Positions 62,674 to 64,000 of a stretch of 64,000 bases of DNA are shown here, one piece after another. The stretch is from Natronomonas halophila (GTDB lineage: Archaea; Halobacteriota; Halobacteria; Halobacteriales; Haloarculaceae). The notes below the pieces were generated by a model. It worked only from the letters and a program-made list of their open reading frames with translations, ran no database searches and was not told where the DNA came from. The position numbers and the translations under genes are program-made. The stretch is from positions 2,170,001 to 2,234,000 of the forward strand of contig NZ_CP058334.1 in NCBI RefSeq assembly GCF_013391085.1, written 5' to 3'. The stretch's first letter is position 1; each line of letters opens with the position of its first letter.

Positions 62674-63056
62674 TTCCCGACGTGCCGCTGTTCGTCGACG
62701 TCCTGACGACTCGGTACGCCTACGCCACCTTCGCCGTCCTGCTTGCGGTCGGTCTCTATATGATGATTGCCAGCCCGAACCTCGTCAAGAAGGTCATCGG
62801 CCTCAATCTCTTCCAGAGCGCCATCTTCCTGTTCTTCGTCGCGATGGCGTACGTGCAGGGTGGGTCCATCCCCGTCATCCCCTCGGAGGGCGGCGCGGTC
62901 GGCGAGTACGCCAGCCCCCTGCCGCAGGTCATCGTGCTGACCGCCATCGTCGTCGGCGTCAGCCTGACGGCCGTCGCGCTGGCGCTTATTATCCGCATCT
63001 ACTCGGCGTACGGTACGCTGGACGAGAACACCATCCGGGAGGTGGCCGATGAGTAA
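62670..63056 (+). CDS. mrpC: Mrp antiporter subunit C
   Basis: A 128-residue NuoK-like three-helix protein: NLVKKVIGLNLFQSAIFLFF and PLPQVIVLTAIVVGVS. The start is GTG 62670, overlapping mrpB by 4 nt. It overlaps mrpD by 7 nt. Confidence 0.92.
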   Translation: MIPDVPLFVDVLTTRYAYATFAVLLAVGLYMMIASPNLVKKVIGLNLFQSAIFLFFVAMAYVQGGSIPVIPSEGGAVGEYASPLPQVIVLTAIVVGVSLTAVALALIIRIYSAYGTLDENTIREVADE

Positions 63057-64000
63057 CATCGAGATTCCGCTGCTGGTCGCGGTGCCCATCCTGCTGTCGA
63101 CGCTGCCGCTGCTGTTGGGCCTCCGATTCGAGAAGATCGGGTGGCCGATTGCGGTCCTCGGGGCACTCGTCAACGCCGGCCTCGTCGCGACTATCGGTCG
63201 ACGCGTTGCTACGGAGGGCCGACTCGTCCACAGCCTCGGCGGCTATCCCCGCCAGTACGGCATCGAACTCGTCGCCGACCAGTTCTCGGTCGTCGTCGCC
63301 GCGCTCATCGTCGTCGTGACGCTGGTCGTCCTCGGCTACGCCCGGACGGCGGGCCCCCGTCGCAACAGCTTCTACAGCACGTTCCTGCTGTTGTTCGGCG
63401 GCCTGCTCGGCGTCTCGATGACCGGCGACGTGTTCAACCTGTTCGTCTTCCTCGAAATCACGGGGCTGACGACCTACGCGCTGGTCGCCTCGGACCGCTC
63501 GCCGAAATCGGCCCTTGCGTCGCTGAAATACCTGATCATCGGGACCGCGGGCGCCTCGCTGTATCTGGTCGGCGTCGGCTTCCTCTTGGTGGCGACGGGG
63601 ACGCTGAACATGGTCGAACTATCGACGGCCATCGCCGACTTCGCGGGCTACCGGAACCCGCTTATCGTCGCCGCTTTCGCCTTCATCGTCGTCGGCCTGT
63701 CGGTCAAGGCCGCCGTCTTCCCGCTGCATACGTGGATGCCGGACGCCTACGCCGAATCGCCCGACACCGTCACCGCTTACATCTCGGGTCTGGTCTCGAC
63801 GGTCGGCGCCTACGCCATCGCCCGCCTCGTCTACACCGTCTTCACGCCCGCCTTCTTCGAGGCGGTGCCGCTGGCCCGCCGCGGCCTCGTGGCCGCGGGG
63901 ACGGTCAGCATCCTCGCCGGTTCCATCCTCGCGGTCACCCAGTCCGACGTCAAGCGAATGTTGGCCTACTCCTCGGTCGCCCAGTTCGGCATGATAATCG
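63050..64000 (+). CDS. mrpD: Mrp antiporter subunit D, C-terminus cut by window edge
   Basis: The first 317 residues of a NuoN/MrpD-type proton-conducting subunit. GDVFNLFVFLEITGLTTYALVA carries the transmembrane glutamate. LKYLIIGTAGASLYLVG and VKAAVFPLHTWMPDAYAESP follow, then VKRMLAYSSVAQFGMII at the edge. ATG 63050 overlaps mrpC. Together with E, F, G, B and C it forms the Na+/H+ antiporter for pH and sodium homeostasis. Confidence 0.93.

Overview
The window comes from a halophilic archaeon (class Halobacteria). The proteins are strongly acidic and the DNA is GC-rich. Many genes have a TATA-like box about 26 nt upstream of the start codon, which implies leaderless mRNAs, and several start with GTG. 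Archaeal or haloarchaeal marker genes are present: TFB, aIF6, L31e, L39e, type II 3-dehydroquinate synthase, pantoate kinase, phosphopantothenate synthetase, AglD and the CTAG methylase Zim. Tat-type lipoprotein signals are common. The overall look is Natronomonas-like, but genus cannot be fixed from this sequence. I see no rRNA, tRNA, CRISPR, integrase or transposase. This is mostly chromosomal core with small accessory loci.

Layout. 1-6.4 kb: a branched-chain amino acid/amide-type ABC importer (livH-G-F on the minus strand, livJ-M on the plus strand) followed by a truncated acyl-CoA ligase. 6.4-13.2 kb: a MoxR ATPase facing a minus-strand operon of a transglutaminase, a DUF58 protein and two membrane proteins. 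13.3-20 kb: shikimate genes (3-dehydroquinate synthase II, aroD), an arsenic operon (arsR-arsM-orf100-arsN2) and a surface protein with a perfect hexanucleotide repeat. 20-26.1 kb: zim, a TRAM protein, aglD, tfb, a 0.5 kb hairpin-rich non-coding island, then the L39e-L31e-aIF6 operon. 26-31 kb: ThpR, an R2lox-type oxidase, an FNT channel fused to Usp domains, and an MFS carrier. 31-36.7 kb: a beta-carbonic anhydrase, an Lrp-type regulator and DabB-DabA, which together read as a dissolved-inorganic-carbon uptake module. 36.7-50 kb: PQQ-type sugar dehydrogenase, zinc-ribbon membrane proteins, a CAP protein, a P19-like lipoprotein, a glutathionyl-hydroquinone-reductase-like GST, phosphopantothenate synthetase, an M48 peptidase, a CdpA-like membrane protein, a Mut7-C nuclease and PolX. 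50-59 kb: a LeuA-type synthase with an unusual leader, MscS, glutamate dehydrogenase, GMP synthase subunit A, an HXXXD acyltransferase, a flavin disulfide reductase and a frameshifted DsrE-like gene. 59-64 kb: pantoate kinase facing an Mrp Na+/H+ antiporter operon that runs off the end of the window.

The most notable points are: the carbonic anhydrase-Lrp-DabBA locus, with a 13-bp inverted repeat next to the dab TATA box; an uncharacterised cysteine-containing membrane protein inside the ars operon; the hairpin island whose ends are mirror-image poly-T terminators; a short ORF with a strong Shine-Dalgarno ahead of leuA; a palindrome that encloses the tfb TATA box; and the frameshift in the DsrE gene. 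All identifications were made by reading motifs. No database search was run.
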